Assembly (NCBI GenBank): GCA_002279765.1
Contig: NCCR01000186.1
Span: 1-8,382 of the forward strand
From: Verrucomicrobia bacterium 12-59-8
GTDB lineage: Bacteria > Verrucomicrobiota > Verrucomicrobiae > Verrucomicrobiales > Verrucomicrobiaceae
Length of the DNA stretch: 8,382 bases
Direction: 5' to 3'
Below, in pieces: positions 1-5,990 of this stretch. The stretch's first letter is position 1, and every line of letters starts with the position of its first letter. Under the pieces are notes generated by a model, which saw only the letters and a list, made by a program, of their open reading frames with translations, did not search any database and was not told the DNA's origin. The position numbers and the translations under genes are program-made.

Positions 1-1
1 A

Positions 2-204
2 TATTACCTCCTCCCCATTAAGGTAGTCGAGTTGTCACCCAAGACAAAGGACGAGGACAATAACGACATCGCAGGTTCTGAGAAGCCCAGCAGCGGCAAC
101 CCGACCCGCCGCTCACCGATGGCTTCAACGGCGACGCCGATGAACAGGGCCATTTGAAGGACCCCGGTGAACCCACCACATTCAGTGTTTTCATTGACAA
201 GTAG
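2..204 (+). pseudogene. Upstream part of a frameshifted polymorphic-toxin-like protein (5' end outside window)
   Basis: Two reading frames here give protein-like sequence that joins end to end. The frame starting at base 2 reads YYLLPIKVVELSPKTKDEDN and then IAGSEKPSSGNPT. It stops at 155-157, but after about base 107 it turns into nonsense. The frame starting at base 1 then reads LTDGFNGDADEQGHLKDPGE followed by PTTFSVFIDK, and stops at 202-204. One extra C in the CCC run at 105-107 would join them as ...SGNPTPPLTDGF.... Removing one base near 199-203 would then join FSVFID to REKLFDVLDE of the next entry. The 'LLPIxVVELSPK...GSEKP.(T/S)GNP' style is one I associate with large Verrucomicrobiota proteins, from memory only. 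The start lies left of the window. I infer a single ancestral gene with two one-base changes, either real decay or sequencing error. It could also be unrelated fragments. Confidence 0.45.
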
Positions 205-427
205 AGAAAAACTATTTGATGTTTTGGACGAGGGCTGGAGCAAACCATCGTCTTCACGCCTTCAAGGTTTGGATGCGAACGGAAACCCTGATGCCGAAGC
301 GTGGGTGGTAGAAATGGGGCGACAAGTCGGCACACAAGCCTCTGAAACGAAGATTCGATACATCATCAAGAGTGGGACAACTGGCGACATCATTACTGCT
401 TATCCCGTCTCTGGACTTCAACCTTAA
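167..427 (+). CDS. Toxin-like C-terminal domain (distal fragment of the frameshifted gene)
   Basis: This is an 86-codon open frame whose only possible start is a GTG at 167 with no ribosome binding site. It is better read as the end of the gene that begins upstream. Residues 12-24 (SREKLFDVLDEGW) look like a helix. They are followed by a variable loop, GRQVGT at 51-56, and a strand-turn-strand ending at 62-80 (KIRYIIKSGTTGDIITAYP). A final 'IR..I..GT..IITAYP' hairpin is a pattern I associate with C-terminal RNase-like (BECR-fold) domains of bacterial polymorphic toxins; this is family recollection, and no nuclease residue can be assigned. A zinc-ribbon gene follows after 6 nt, which is the usual toxin-then-immunity order. 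Because the upstream reading frame is broken, a complete toxin is unlikely to be made unless the breaks are sequencing errors. Toxin assignment is an inference. Confidence 0.5.
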   Translation: MNPPHSVFSLTSREKLFDVLDEGWSKPSSSRLQGLDANGNPDAEAWVVEMGRQVGTQASETKIRYIIKSGTTGDIITAYPVSGLQP

Positions 428-433
428 TTCGCA

Positions 434-721
434 ATGCTCCAAACCATCAATCCAAAGTGTCCAATTTGCGGTCAAGGAGGTCTGATCCTCGTTCGCCTTC
501 TCGATTTAGACTCGAGAGTCTGCGTTCTGTGTAGCGAGTGTGAAGCGATCTGGGAGGGCAGAATCTCAACTCCATTAATCCCTATTATTCGTTTTGAATC
601 ATACGCAGAACAGCATGGAATTGAAGCCGACTGGCATCGAATAGAAGAACTCGACTCATTACCCGAGGTCTCTCCTCCCGCGTCGACGCCTGCGCTGGAC
701 AGTCATCGGCAAGGCCGATGA
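434..721 (+). CDS. Small zinc-ribbon protein, probable immunity protein of the toxin module
   Basis: This 95-residue protein carries a treble-clef or zinc-ribbon-like set of cysteines: CPIC at residues 9-12 and C30, C33, C36 (CVLCSEC), then EAIWEG at 37-42. The first pair and the CSEC pair can bind one zinc ion. Small soluble proteins of this kind directly behind a polymorphic-toxin tail usually act as the cognate cytoplasmic immunity protein. Position (6 nt after the toxin fragment, same strand) and size fit that role, but no direct match was tested. The ATG at 434 has no Shine-Dalgarno sequence and may depend on translational coupling. The last 15-20 residues (from about PEVSPP, residue 77) are low in complexity and are encoded by a palindrome-rich stretch. 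The stop codon at 719-721 lies inside a hairpin, so the original C-terminus may have been replaced by inserted or repeat DNA. Confidence 0.55.
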   Translation: MLQTINPKCPICGQGGLILVRLLDLDSRVCVLCSECEAIWEGRISTPLIPIIRFESYAEQHGIEADWHRIEELDSLPEVSPPASTPALDSHRQGR

Positions 722-723
722 CT
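701..723. repeat. Perfect 10-bp inverted repeat overlapping the stop of the zinc-ribbon gene
   Basis: AGTCATCGGC (701-710) is the exact reverse complement of GCCGATGACT (714-723), with a 3-nt loop AAG. The stop codon of the upstream gene (719-721) falls in the 3' arm. No T-run follows, so it is not a standard intrinsic terminator. A second perfect palindrome, GCGTCGACGC, lies at 680-689. The pair could be a REP-like mobile palindrome or a Rho-dependent or RNA-stabilising 3' hairpin. The inverted repeat itself is certain; its role is not. Confidence 0.6.
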
Positions 724-857
724 CGTTACGCAGCAGGCAACTGGCCTTCCGCAAATCCAGCGCTCCGTAAAGCTCGCGACTCCGCACCGTTGTCAACCAT
801 CGAAGTGCTTGTGTCGCTTTAACAATCTTGGCTTCAACTATGTGCTCAGAGTTTGCG

Positions 858-864
858 AGGAGGT
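858..864 (+). promoter_or_regulatory. Strong Shine-Dalgarno sequence (AGGAGGT)
   Basis: AGGAGGT lies 6 nt before the ATG at 871. This decides the start of the small exported protein at 871 rather than at an in-frame upstream codon at 853. It is the only clear Shine-Dalgarno sequence before any gene in the window. Confidence 0.8.
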
Positions 865-870
865 GCAGCC

Positions 871-1077
871 ATGAAATCCTTGATGGTTCCACTAGCTTGC
901 TTGGCCTTCACCACTGCGGCTATCGCTGATCCTCTGGCCCGTCAGTATGCCGCAGAGATCGTGCGCCAGAATGTCAAAGTTCCTGACACTGAAGCCGCCT
1001 ACGACGAGCAATTTGCCAAGCCTGAAACCACATCCCGTGCCGAAAGCCATCGAAGCGAAACCATCGCCGCCGATTGA
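871..1077 (+). CDS. Small exported protein, N-terminal half; frame broken before its membrane anchor
   Basis: As written, the frame codes for 68 residues. Residues 1-19 form a signal peptide: MKS, a hydrophobic core (LMVPLACLAFTTAAIA), and a probable cleavage site AIA before D20. The mature part continues as a short charged helix-like stretch to about residue 51 (FAKP). After that the sequence (ETTSRAESHRSETIAAD) looks out of frame. One base fewer in GAAA at 1024-1027 joins it smoothly to the next entry, giving a 99-residue protein: signal peptide, short periplasmic segment, proline-rich linker and C-terminal membrane anchor. I do not recognise a family. The sequence suggests a small envelope protein in an accessory region. 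The one-base difference may be a real mutation, a sequencing error or, less likely, a programmed shift. Confidence 0.6.
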   Translation: MKSLMVPLACLAFTTAAIADPLARQYAAEIVRQNVKVPDTEAAYDEQFAKPETTSRAESHRSETIAAD

Positions 1078-1171
1078 GGAACCAACATCATCAACACCAT
1101 GGAGCATCATCGCCGTGTTGATCGTGGCGGCGATTGGCCTGCTGTGGTTGTTGCTCAAAAAGCGGAAGTGA
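1025..1171 (+). pseudogene. Displaced C-terminal half of the small exported protein: proline-rich linker and membrane anchor
   Basis: In the frame one base over from the preceding CDS, codons from 1025 read KPHPVPKAIEAKPSPPIEEP, a proline- and lysine-rich linker. The sequence TSSTPWS then leads into a hydrophobic stretch IIAVLIVAAIGLLWLLL and a basic end KKRK before TGA at 1169-1171. This is a textbook single-pass anchor with positive-inside tail. It has no start or ribosome binding site of its own, so on its own it would not be translated. An in-frame ATG at 947 exists, but the peptide before 1025 in that frame does not look like a protein. It is best read as the second half of the gene starting at 871. 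Confidence 0.55.
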
Positions 1172-1224
1172 TGCGGCCTGCAACGTCATGGGAGCCAACT
1201 CCAGCAAGAAGGGGGCAGGGGGGA

Positions 1225-1287
1225 ATGACACTTGCTTAACGGGGTGGATGGCACTTTAATACTAGGTCATGCCAGTTTAAATTAGGT
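1225..1287. repeat. Three imperfect ~22-bp direct repeats, possible IS21-type element end
   Basis: Three related units follow one another: ATGACACTTGCTTAACGGGG at 1225, ATGGCACTTTAATACTAGGT at 1248 and ATGCCAGTTTAAATTAGGT at 1269. Their starts are 23 and 21 bases apart. The shared pattern is ATG-N-CA-(C/G)-TT, then an A/T-rich part and a G-rich end. Several short repeats of the 'TG(A/G)CACTTT' type at an end are a feature I recall from IS21-family insertion sequences. No istA or istB gene is present in the window, so this would be a lone end or scar. The repeats are seen directly; the IS21 link is inference. Confidence 0.45.
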
Positions 1288-1687
1288 GTTTGATTAGGCA
1301 AGATGCGTGTTCCGCAAGGCTGTATCCACTCTGATTTGCCAGCAACCAAAATCTCGCGACTATAAAGTTAAATTTACACACGACGGCCTGCCAAATGGTC
1401 TGCTGAGTCGTTGCCGGTCCGAGATCAAGCAGGACCGTCCTGAAGTGCCGATACCCCCTCATCATTGGGGGCAGTGCTCTGCCGGCTCGCGGCGCGAAGG
1501 GCAGACTCCTTCGCCCCGTTGGTGCGGCCAGGTAGCAGCACGCACTGGTTTTTTGACCCTGCAGGAGAGTCTGTGGGGTGTCGAACGGCGTAACCCATTT
1601 GCGGTCTAAAGAGCGCGAACCTTGACATCCGGGGTGAAAGCATGCCCTAAGTAGGCCCTTTTTCCGATATAACCTGTTCATACGCAC
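1288..1687. other. Gene-free stretch with a hairpin cluster, upstream of topB
   Basis: No open frame here has a protein-like sequence or a supported start. Four short stem-loops lie within 85 nt: CAGGA/TCCTG (1430-1442), CCCCC/GGGGG (1454-1471), GGCAG/CTGCC (1470-1483, exclusive with the previous one) and GCGAAGG/CCTTCGC (1494-1514). A six-T run follows at 1549-1554. This may be a dispersed non-coding repeat, a structured RNA or the leader region of topB. The 1288-1429 part is A/T-richer and shows nothing I can name. Confidence 0.4.
1668..1673 (+). promoter_or_regulatory. Candidate -10 element of topB (TATAAC)
   Basis: TATAAC matches the sigma-70 -10 consensus at five of six bases. It would place the transcript start near 1680, only about 8 nt before the ATG at 1688, giving a nearly leaderless mRNA. 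That fits the lack of a Shine-Dalgarno sequence. No good -35 lies 16-18 bp upstream; the perfect TTGACA at 1622-1627 is 40 bp away, too far to pair with it. Confidence 0.25.
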
Positions 1688-4279
1688 ATGCCCAAAACCC
1701 TGATCATTGCCGAAAAGCCCAGTGTCGCAGCCGATCTTGCCCGCGCACTTGCCAAAGCCCCCGGCATGAAACCTTTCGCCAAAGAGAAGGACTGGTATGA
1801 GAATGAAACGCACGTGATCTCCTCTGCTGTGGGCCACCTGCTGGAACTCGGCATGCCGATGGTGGATGGCAAGAAAATCGGCTGGGGCTTCACCAGCCTG
1901 CCGATCATGCCGGAGCAGTTTGAGCTCAATCCCATCGAGCAAAGCGCGGACCGCTACAAGCTGCTGACCAAGCTGCTCAAGCGCAAGGACGTGGACAGCG
2001 TGATCAATGCCTGCGATGCCGGGCGTGAGGGCGAGCTGATTTTCCGCTACATCATGGACGCCAGCGGCTGCAAGAAGCCGGTGCAGCGCCTGTGGATGCA
2101 GTCCATGACGCAGGGATCCATTCTGGATGCCTACAAGCATCTGCGCACAAACGAGCAGATGCTGCCGCTGGCGGACGCGGCGAAGTGCCGCAGCGAAAGC
2201 GACTGGCTGGTGGGCATCAATGGCACGCGTGCGCTCACCGCGCTGAATTCACGCCATGGCGGCTTCCGCCTCACCCCGGTGGGCCGGGTGCAGACGCCGA
2301 CTCTGTCCGTGCTGGCTCATCGTGAGCATGACATTGCCGCCTTCGTGCCGCGCACCTATTTTGAAGCCATCGCGCTGTTTGAGGTGAAGGCTGGCCAGTA
2401 TTCAGGCCGCTGGATTGACGAGAGCTTCAAGAAAGACGAGAACGACGAGCACAAGAAAGCCGAGCGTCTCTGGGACCAGGGCACCGCGCAGGCGATCGCC
2501 GACCGCTGCAAGGGCAAGCCGGGCGTCATTGAGCAGATCACCAAGCCGACCCGTCAGGCCCCTCCCCTGCTCTATGATCTGACCAGCCTCCAGCGTGAAG
2601 CGAGCAACCGCTTCGGCTTTTCCGCACGGCGCACCCTGCAAATCGCGCAGGCGCTCTATGAAAAGTTCAAGGTGCTGACCTATCCTCGTACCGATTCGCG
2701 CCACCTGCCGGAAGATTATCTCGGCACCGTGACCGAAACGCTGCAGACTTTCGCCAGCCATGACAGCCGCAAGCAGGACGCCCTACCCCATGAACTGGGC
2801 ACGCACGCCGCCACGGCTTTGGACAAGAAGTGGGTGAAGCTCAACAAGCGCATTTTCGACAGCAGCAAGGTCAGCGATCACTTTGCCATCATCCCCACCG
2901 GGCAGATTCCCCCGAAGGAGCTGCCTGAGGCCGAGCAGAAGCTGTTCGACATGGTGGCGCGCCGTTTCGTGGCTGTGTTTTTCCCTGCGGCCGAGTTTGA
3001 AGTGACCACGCGCATCACGCGGGTGGGCCAGGATGCCTTCCAGAGCAACGGCAAGGTGCTCAAAGAGCCGGGCTGGCTGGGTGTCTATGGCAAGAAGGCG
3101 GCGGAGGAAGCCGCTGAAGGGGGCGAAGACGCCGCCAAACTGCTCGTGGCCGCGAACACCGGCGACAAAGCCAGCACGCTGGATGTCGAGGTGAACGAGC
3201 ACCAGACCAAGCCGCCACCGCGCTTCACGGAAGCCACCATTCTTTCCATGATGGAAGGGGCGGGCAAACTCGTGGAGGACGAAGAACTTGCCGAAGCGAT
3301 GAGCGAACGCGGTCTCGGCACGCCTGCGACGCGTGCTGCGATTATCGAAGGTCTGATCATGGACCGGTACATCGAGCGTGTGCAGCGTGACTTCCACGTC
3401 ACCGCCAAAGGGCTGGCCCTGATTGATCAGATCAGCGCCATTGGCATTGAAGCGCTCAGCTCACCGGAAATGACCGGCCAGTGGGAGTACAAGCTGCGCC
3501 AGATGGAGCACCGCGAGCTGGACCGCGCCAGTTTCATGCGGGACATCCGCCACCTGACCAAGCAGGTCGTGGAAAAAACCAAGGCCTACTCCAAGGCCGC
3601 CAAGGACAAGGTGTTCCCTGACTTCCACGCCACCTGCGGCGTATGCGGCAGCAAGGAAGGCTACAAGCAGACCGAAGAGTTTTACGGCTGCAAAAATCCG
3701 AAGTGCAAAGTGCGCGTCTTCAAGACCGTAGCCAGCCGCGCGCTCAGCGAGGATGAAATTCGCACCCTGATCGAGACACGCTTCCTCGGTCCGCTCGAAG
3801 GCTTCCGCAGCAAAAAGGGCAAGGACTTCAGCGCCGCGCTGCAGATCAAGGACGACATGAAGATCGCCTTCGTCTTTGGCGACGGCTCAGATCCCGACAG
3901 CATCAACTGGGACGAGTGCCCGGTGATCACGGACTGCCCGGTGTGCGCCAAGAAAGGCCGCAAGGGAGAAAAGATCTACGAAACGGCGGATGCCTACCAG
4001 TGCAAAATCAACGCCGCCGAGACGTCCAAGTGCAACGCACGGCTGCCGAAGAAGCTGTGCCAGAAGGACATCACGCCGGAAAATGCGCGCGAGTTCTTTG
4101 CCGATGGCAAGACCTCGCTGATCACAGGCATGATTTCCAAACGCGGCCGCCCCTTCAGCACCTTCCTCGTCTGCACGCCTGGAGAGAAACGCATCATGAG
4201 CTGGGAGTTCCCGCCGCGTGAAGCGAAGCCAAAGGCCGAGAAGAAGGCGAAGAAGCCTGCGGGTGTCAGCGGGCGCTAA
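1688..4279 (+). CDS. topB: DNA topoisomerase III (type IA)
   Basis: This 863-residue enzyme cuts one DNA strand, passes another through the gap and reseals it, removing negative supercoils and resolving linked replication or recombination intermediates. The N-terminal Toprim domain has E9 (IIAEKPS) and the acidic loop DAGREGELI at 110-118. Topoisomerase III of many bacteria has this DAG form in place of the DxD of TopA. GRVQTP is at 199-204. The catalytic tyrosine is Y332 in LTYPRTDSR (330-338), and RGLGTPATRA (541-550) is another type IA signature. The C-terminal part holds a four-cysteine zinc site (C650, C653, C668, C673), a topoisomerase C-terminal repeat (about 676-731), a second cysteine-rich segment (C744-C791) and a second repeat (about 788-842). 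It ends in a lysine/alanine-rich tail. The two repeats and the tail probably add DNA binding and make it longer than E. coli TopB (about 650 residues). It converges with the thioesterase gene. The start is supported by the Toprim strand beginning at residue 3. Confidence 0.95.
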   Translation: MPKTLIIAEKPSVAADLARALAKAPGMKPFAKEKDWYENETHVISSAVGHLLELGMPMVDGKKIGWGFTSLPIMPEQFELNPIEQSADRYKLLTKLLKRKDVDSVINACDAGREGELIFRYIMDASGCKKPVQRLWMQSMTQGSILDAYKHLRTNEQMLPLADAAKCRSESDWLVGINGTRALTALNSRHGGFRLTPVGRVQTPTLSVLAHREHDIAAFVPRTYFEAIALFEVKAGQYSGRWIDESFKKDENDEHKKAERLWDQGTAQAIADRCKGKPGVIEQITKPTRQAPPLLYDLTSLQREASNRFGFSARRTLQIAQALYEKFKVLTYPRTDSRHLPEDYLGTVTETLQTFASHDSRKQDALPHELGTHAATALDKKWVKLNKRIFDSSKVSDHFAIIPTGQIPPKELPEAEQKLFDMVARRFVAVFFPAAEFEVTTRITRVGQDAFQSNGKVLKEPGWLGVYGKKAAEEAAEGGEDAAKLLVAANTGDKASTLDVEVNEHQTKPPPRFTEATILSMMEGAGKLVEDEELAEAMSERGLGTPATRAAIIEGLIMDRYIERVQRDFHVTAKGLALIDQISAIGIEALSSPEMTGQWEYKLRQMEHRELDRASFMRDIRHLTKQVVEKTKAYSKAAKDKVFPDFHATCGVCGSKEGYKQTEEFYGCKNPKCKVRVFKTVASRALSEDEIRTLIETRFLGPLEGFRSKKGKDFSAALQIKDDMKIAFVFGDGSDPDSINWDECPVITDCPVCAKKGRKGEKIYETADAYQCKINAAETSKCNARLPKKLCQKDITPENAREFFADGKTSLITGMISKRGRPFSTFLVCTPGEKRIMSWEFPPREAKPKAEKKAKKPAGVSGR

Positions 4280-4284
4280 ATGCA

Positions 4285-4303
4285 CCAGTTGCGGCGCAAC
4301 TGG
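4285..4303. terminator. Stem-loop between convergent genes, candidate bidirectional terminator
   Basis: CCAGTTGC (4285-4292) pairs perfectly with GCAACTGG (4296-4303) around a GGC loop. It fills most of the 25-nt gap between the topB stop (4277-4279) and the thioesterase stop (4305-4307 on the minus strand). Neither side has a strong T-run, so it may be a Rho-assisted or mRNA-end-protecting hairpin. The position between convergent genes supports a shared 3'-end role. Confidence 0.55.
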
Positions 4304-4304
4304 G

Positions 4305-4730
4305 CTACTTGGCTTTCGCCAGATGCGCGTACTTCGTCTTCCAGTCTTCTGGAAGGCGGGCGGGCCTGCCTTCGGGCATCTGCACCAGCGCCAGTGACTG
4401 GCAGCAGGTGATGAGAAGGGCATTGTCTTCAGCACGGCGCACTTCAAAGGAGCACCAGAAGCGCACGCGTTCGACGGTTTCGAGCCTGCCGTGAATGACG
4501 ATTTCGTCCCCCAGTCTGGCTGGTTTTTTATAGTCGATCTCGGTGCGCACCACGACGGGGTAGAGCTGCGTCTGCGCCATTTCGCGCAGCTTCATGCCCA
4601 TCAGGCCAGCTAGGCGCGTGCGCGCGGTCTCGATCATGCGGAGGTAGGCGATGTTGTGGACCACGCCACCGCAGTCGGTGTCAAAAAACATCACTTCTTC
4701 CCGGGTTTCGATGGTCGGCGTGTGTTGCAT
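4305..4730 (-). CDS. Hotdog-fold acyl-CoA thioesterase (YbgC / 4-hydroxybenzoyl-CoA thioesterase family)
   Basis: This 141-residue protein is of normal size for a single hotdog domain, a cytoplasmic fold that hydrolyses acyl-CoA thioesters as a dimer or tetramer. The signature is near the N-terminus: FFDTDCGGVVHNIAYLRMIE at residues 15-34. D19 lines up with the catalytic aspartate of the 4-hydroxybenzoyl-CoA thioesterase and YbgC, and H25/N26 and Y29 lie where the family has conserved residues. The rest alternates strands typical of the fold (for example VVVRTEIDYKKPARLGDEIV, 59-78). The natural substrate cannot be told from the sequence. The ATG at 4730 follows the ispH stop after a single base (TGAcATG), so translation is probably coupled. 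No Shine-Dalgarno sequence is visible. The link with isoprenoid synthesis is positional only. Confidence 0.88.
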   Translation of the reverse strand: MQHTPTIETREEVMFFDTDCGGVVHNIAYLRMIETARTRLAGLMGMKLREMAQTQLYPVVVRTEIDYKKPARLGDEIVIHGRLETVERVRFWCSFEVRRAEDNALLITCCQSLALVQMPEGRPARLPEDWKTKYAHLAKAK

Positions 4731-4731
4731 G

Positions 4732-5970
4732 TCAGTTCAGAGCGGCACGCACCGTGGCTTCATCGACACCACGCAGTCCAAAGACACGCAGCACGGTGTC
4801 TTCGATGAGATTGTTGGGGCAGGAGGCGCCAGCGGTAATGCCGACGGTCACGGGACCATCGCCTGCCAGCTTGGTGGAGTAGCTCTCCTTCTCTGCCTTG
4901 AGGTGCAGATCAAAATGAACAATCTGCTCCAGGGACTTGAGGCAGTCGGCGGTGCGGATGAAAAAGGTCGGGAGCTGCTGCTCGCCGATCTCGACGAGAT
5001 GGGTGGTGTTGGAGCTGTTGTAGCCGCCGACGACGAGCAAGACATCCAGCGGCTGCTGCAACAGGCCAAAGAGCGAGTCCTGCCGCTCCTGCGTGGCACC
5101 GCAGATCGTGTCAAAGACTTGGAAATTCGTAACGCCTGCTTCGGGGCCATGGCGATCCAGCACGGCCTGCCGCAGACGCCGCTGCACCTCCTCCGTCTCC
5201 GATTTGAGCATGGTCGTCTGATTGGCCACGCCAATGCGGGTGAGATGCAGGTCAGGATCAAAGCCATCGGAATGAGCACTGGCCGGAAAGCGCTGCATGA
5301 ACGCGTCTTTGTCGCCGCCGTTGCGGACGTAGTCACAGACGTAATCGACATCGGCCAGGCTGAGCACCACCAGGTAGTTGCCCATGCCATCATCCCCCAT
5401 GGCGCGGGATGAGGTGGCGCGGGTTTCCTCATGGCTGGCTTTGCCGTGAATGATGGAGGTGAAGCCCGTCTTGGCATACTGGCGGACGCGCTTCCAGACG
5501 CTCATGACATCGCCGCAGGTGGTATCGACCACCATGCAGCCACGGGCGGCGATGAGCTTCATGAGCCGGGTTTCTGCGCCGAAGGCGGGCACAATCACCA
5601 CGTCCTCCGGTGTCATGGTGGCGACCATCGTCTCATGATCGACATTGGGAATGCTCACCACGCCCATTTCGGTGAGCTGGCGGTTGACCTCCTGATTGTG
5701 GATGATCTCCCCCAGCAGAAAGACGCGGCGGTCGGCAAAGACTTTGCGGGCGGCGTAGGCTAGGTCGATGGCGCGTTCGACACCGTAGCAGAAACCAAAA
5801 TCACGGGCCAGGCGCACCGTGGTGGCACCGATCTGGATCACGCTGCCTTTGGCGCGAATCTGCTCAACAATGTGGCTGCGGTAATGAGTCTCCACCTCGG
5901 CCTGCACACGCTCCATCACCTCCGGGGTGCGAACATTCACACGACGGGCGACTGGAACGGATGCAGACAT
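4732..5970 (-). CDS. ispH: 4-hydroxy-3-methylbut-2-enyl diphosphate reductase (long plant/cyanobacterial type)
   Basis: IspH carries out the last step of the MEP pathway: reductive removal of the hydroxyl from HMBPP to give IPP and DMAPP, using a [4Fe-4S] cluster. The three cluster cysteines are visible: C61 (DFGFCYGVERA), C152 (VVDTTCGDV) and C290 (FDTICGATQERQ). H91 (EIIHN) and H180/E182 (HEET) match the substrate-binding histidines and proton-relay glutamate of E. coli IspH. NSSNTTHL (318-325) and SGA-like AGASCPNN (380-387) complete the active-site shell. At 412 residues it is about 100 longer than E. coli IspH. It has the internal segment with YVCDYV (210-215) and the GFDPD..L..IG.ANQTTMLK block typical of plant and cyanobacterial enzymes. 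The N-terminal 40-50 residues before the first strand are poorly conserved, so the start is the least certain part. It sits 20 nt behind the L,D-transpeptidase and 1 nt before the thioesterase. Confidence 0.95.
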   Translation of the reverse strand: MSASVPVARRVNVRTPEVMERVQAEVETHYRSHIVEQIRAKGSVIQIGATTVRLARDFGFCYGVERAIDLAYAARKVFADRRVFLLGEIIHNQEVNRQLTEMGVVSIPNVDHETMVATMTPEDVVIVPAFGAETRLMKLIAARGCMVVDTTCGDVMSVWKRVRQYAKTGFTSIIHGKASHEETRATSSRAMGDDGMGNYLVVLSLADVDYVCDYVRNGGDKDAFMQRFPASAHSDGFDPDLHLTRIGVANQTTMLKSETEEVQRRLRQAVLDRHGPEAGVTNFQVFDTICGATQERQDSLFGLLQQPLDVLLVVGGYNSSNTTHLVEIGEQQLPTFFIRTADCLKSLEQIVHFDLHLKAEKESYSTKLAGDGPVTVGITAGASCPNNLIEDTVLRVFGLRGVDEATVRAALN

Positions 5971-5990
5971 GAGACGGGAATTGAGATGAC

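Noticed and set aside
659..892. Minus-strand frame with an arginine-rich end opposite the immunity tail
   Set aside because: The arginine run is the mirror of a CTCCTCCCGCGTCGACG-type stretch. There is no start signal, and it overlaps the well-supported Shine-Dalgarno sequence and start of the 871 gene.
1522..1554. Intrinsic terminator: GTGCG/CGCAC stem followed by TTTTTT
   Set aside because: The stem is only 5 bp with a 14-nt loop and three bases separate it from the T-run. There is no gene directly upstream that needs it.
1622..1627. Perfect TTGACA as -35 of topB
   Set aside because: The only good -10 (TATAAC, 1668) is 40 bp away. A -10 at the correct distance (about 1644-1650) is poor.
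1277..2140. Long minus-strand open frame (287 codons) upstream of and antisense to topB
   Set aside because: Its first half is the mirror of the conserved topB N-terminus, and the other half reads through the non-coding hairpin region. No domain is recognisable and GC-rich antisense frames of this kind are common.
4651..5412. Plus-strand frame (253 codons) antisense to ispH
   Set aside because: IspH with all three cluster cysteines is encoded on the other strand, and the mirrored product has no family features.
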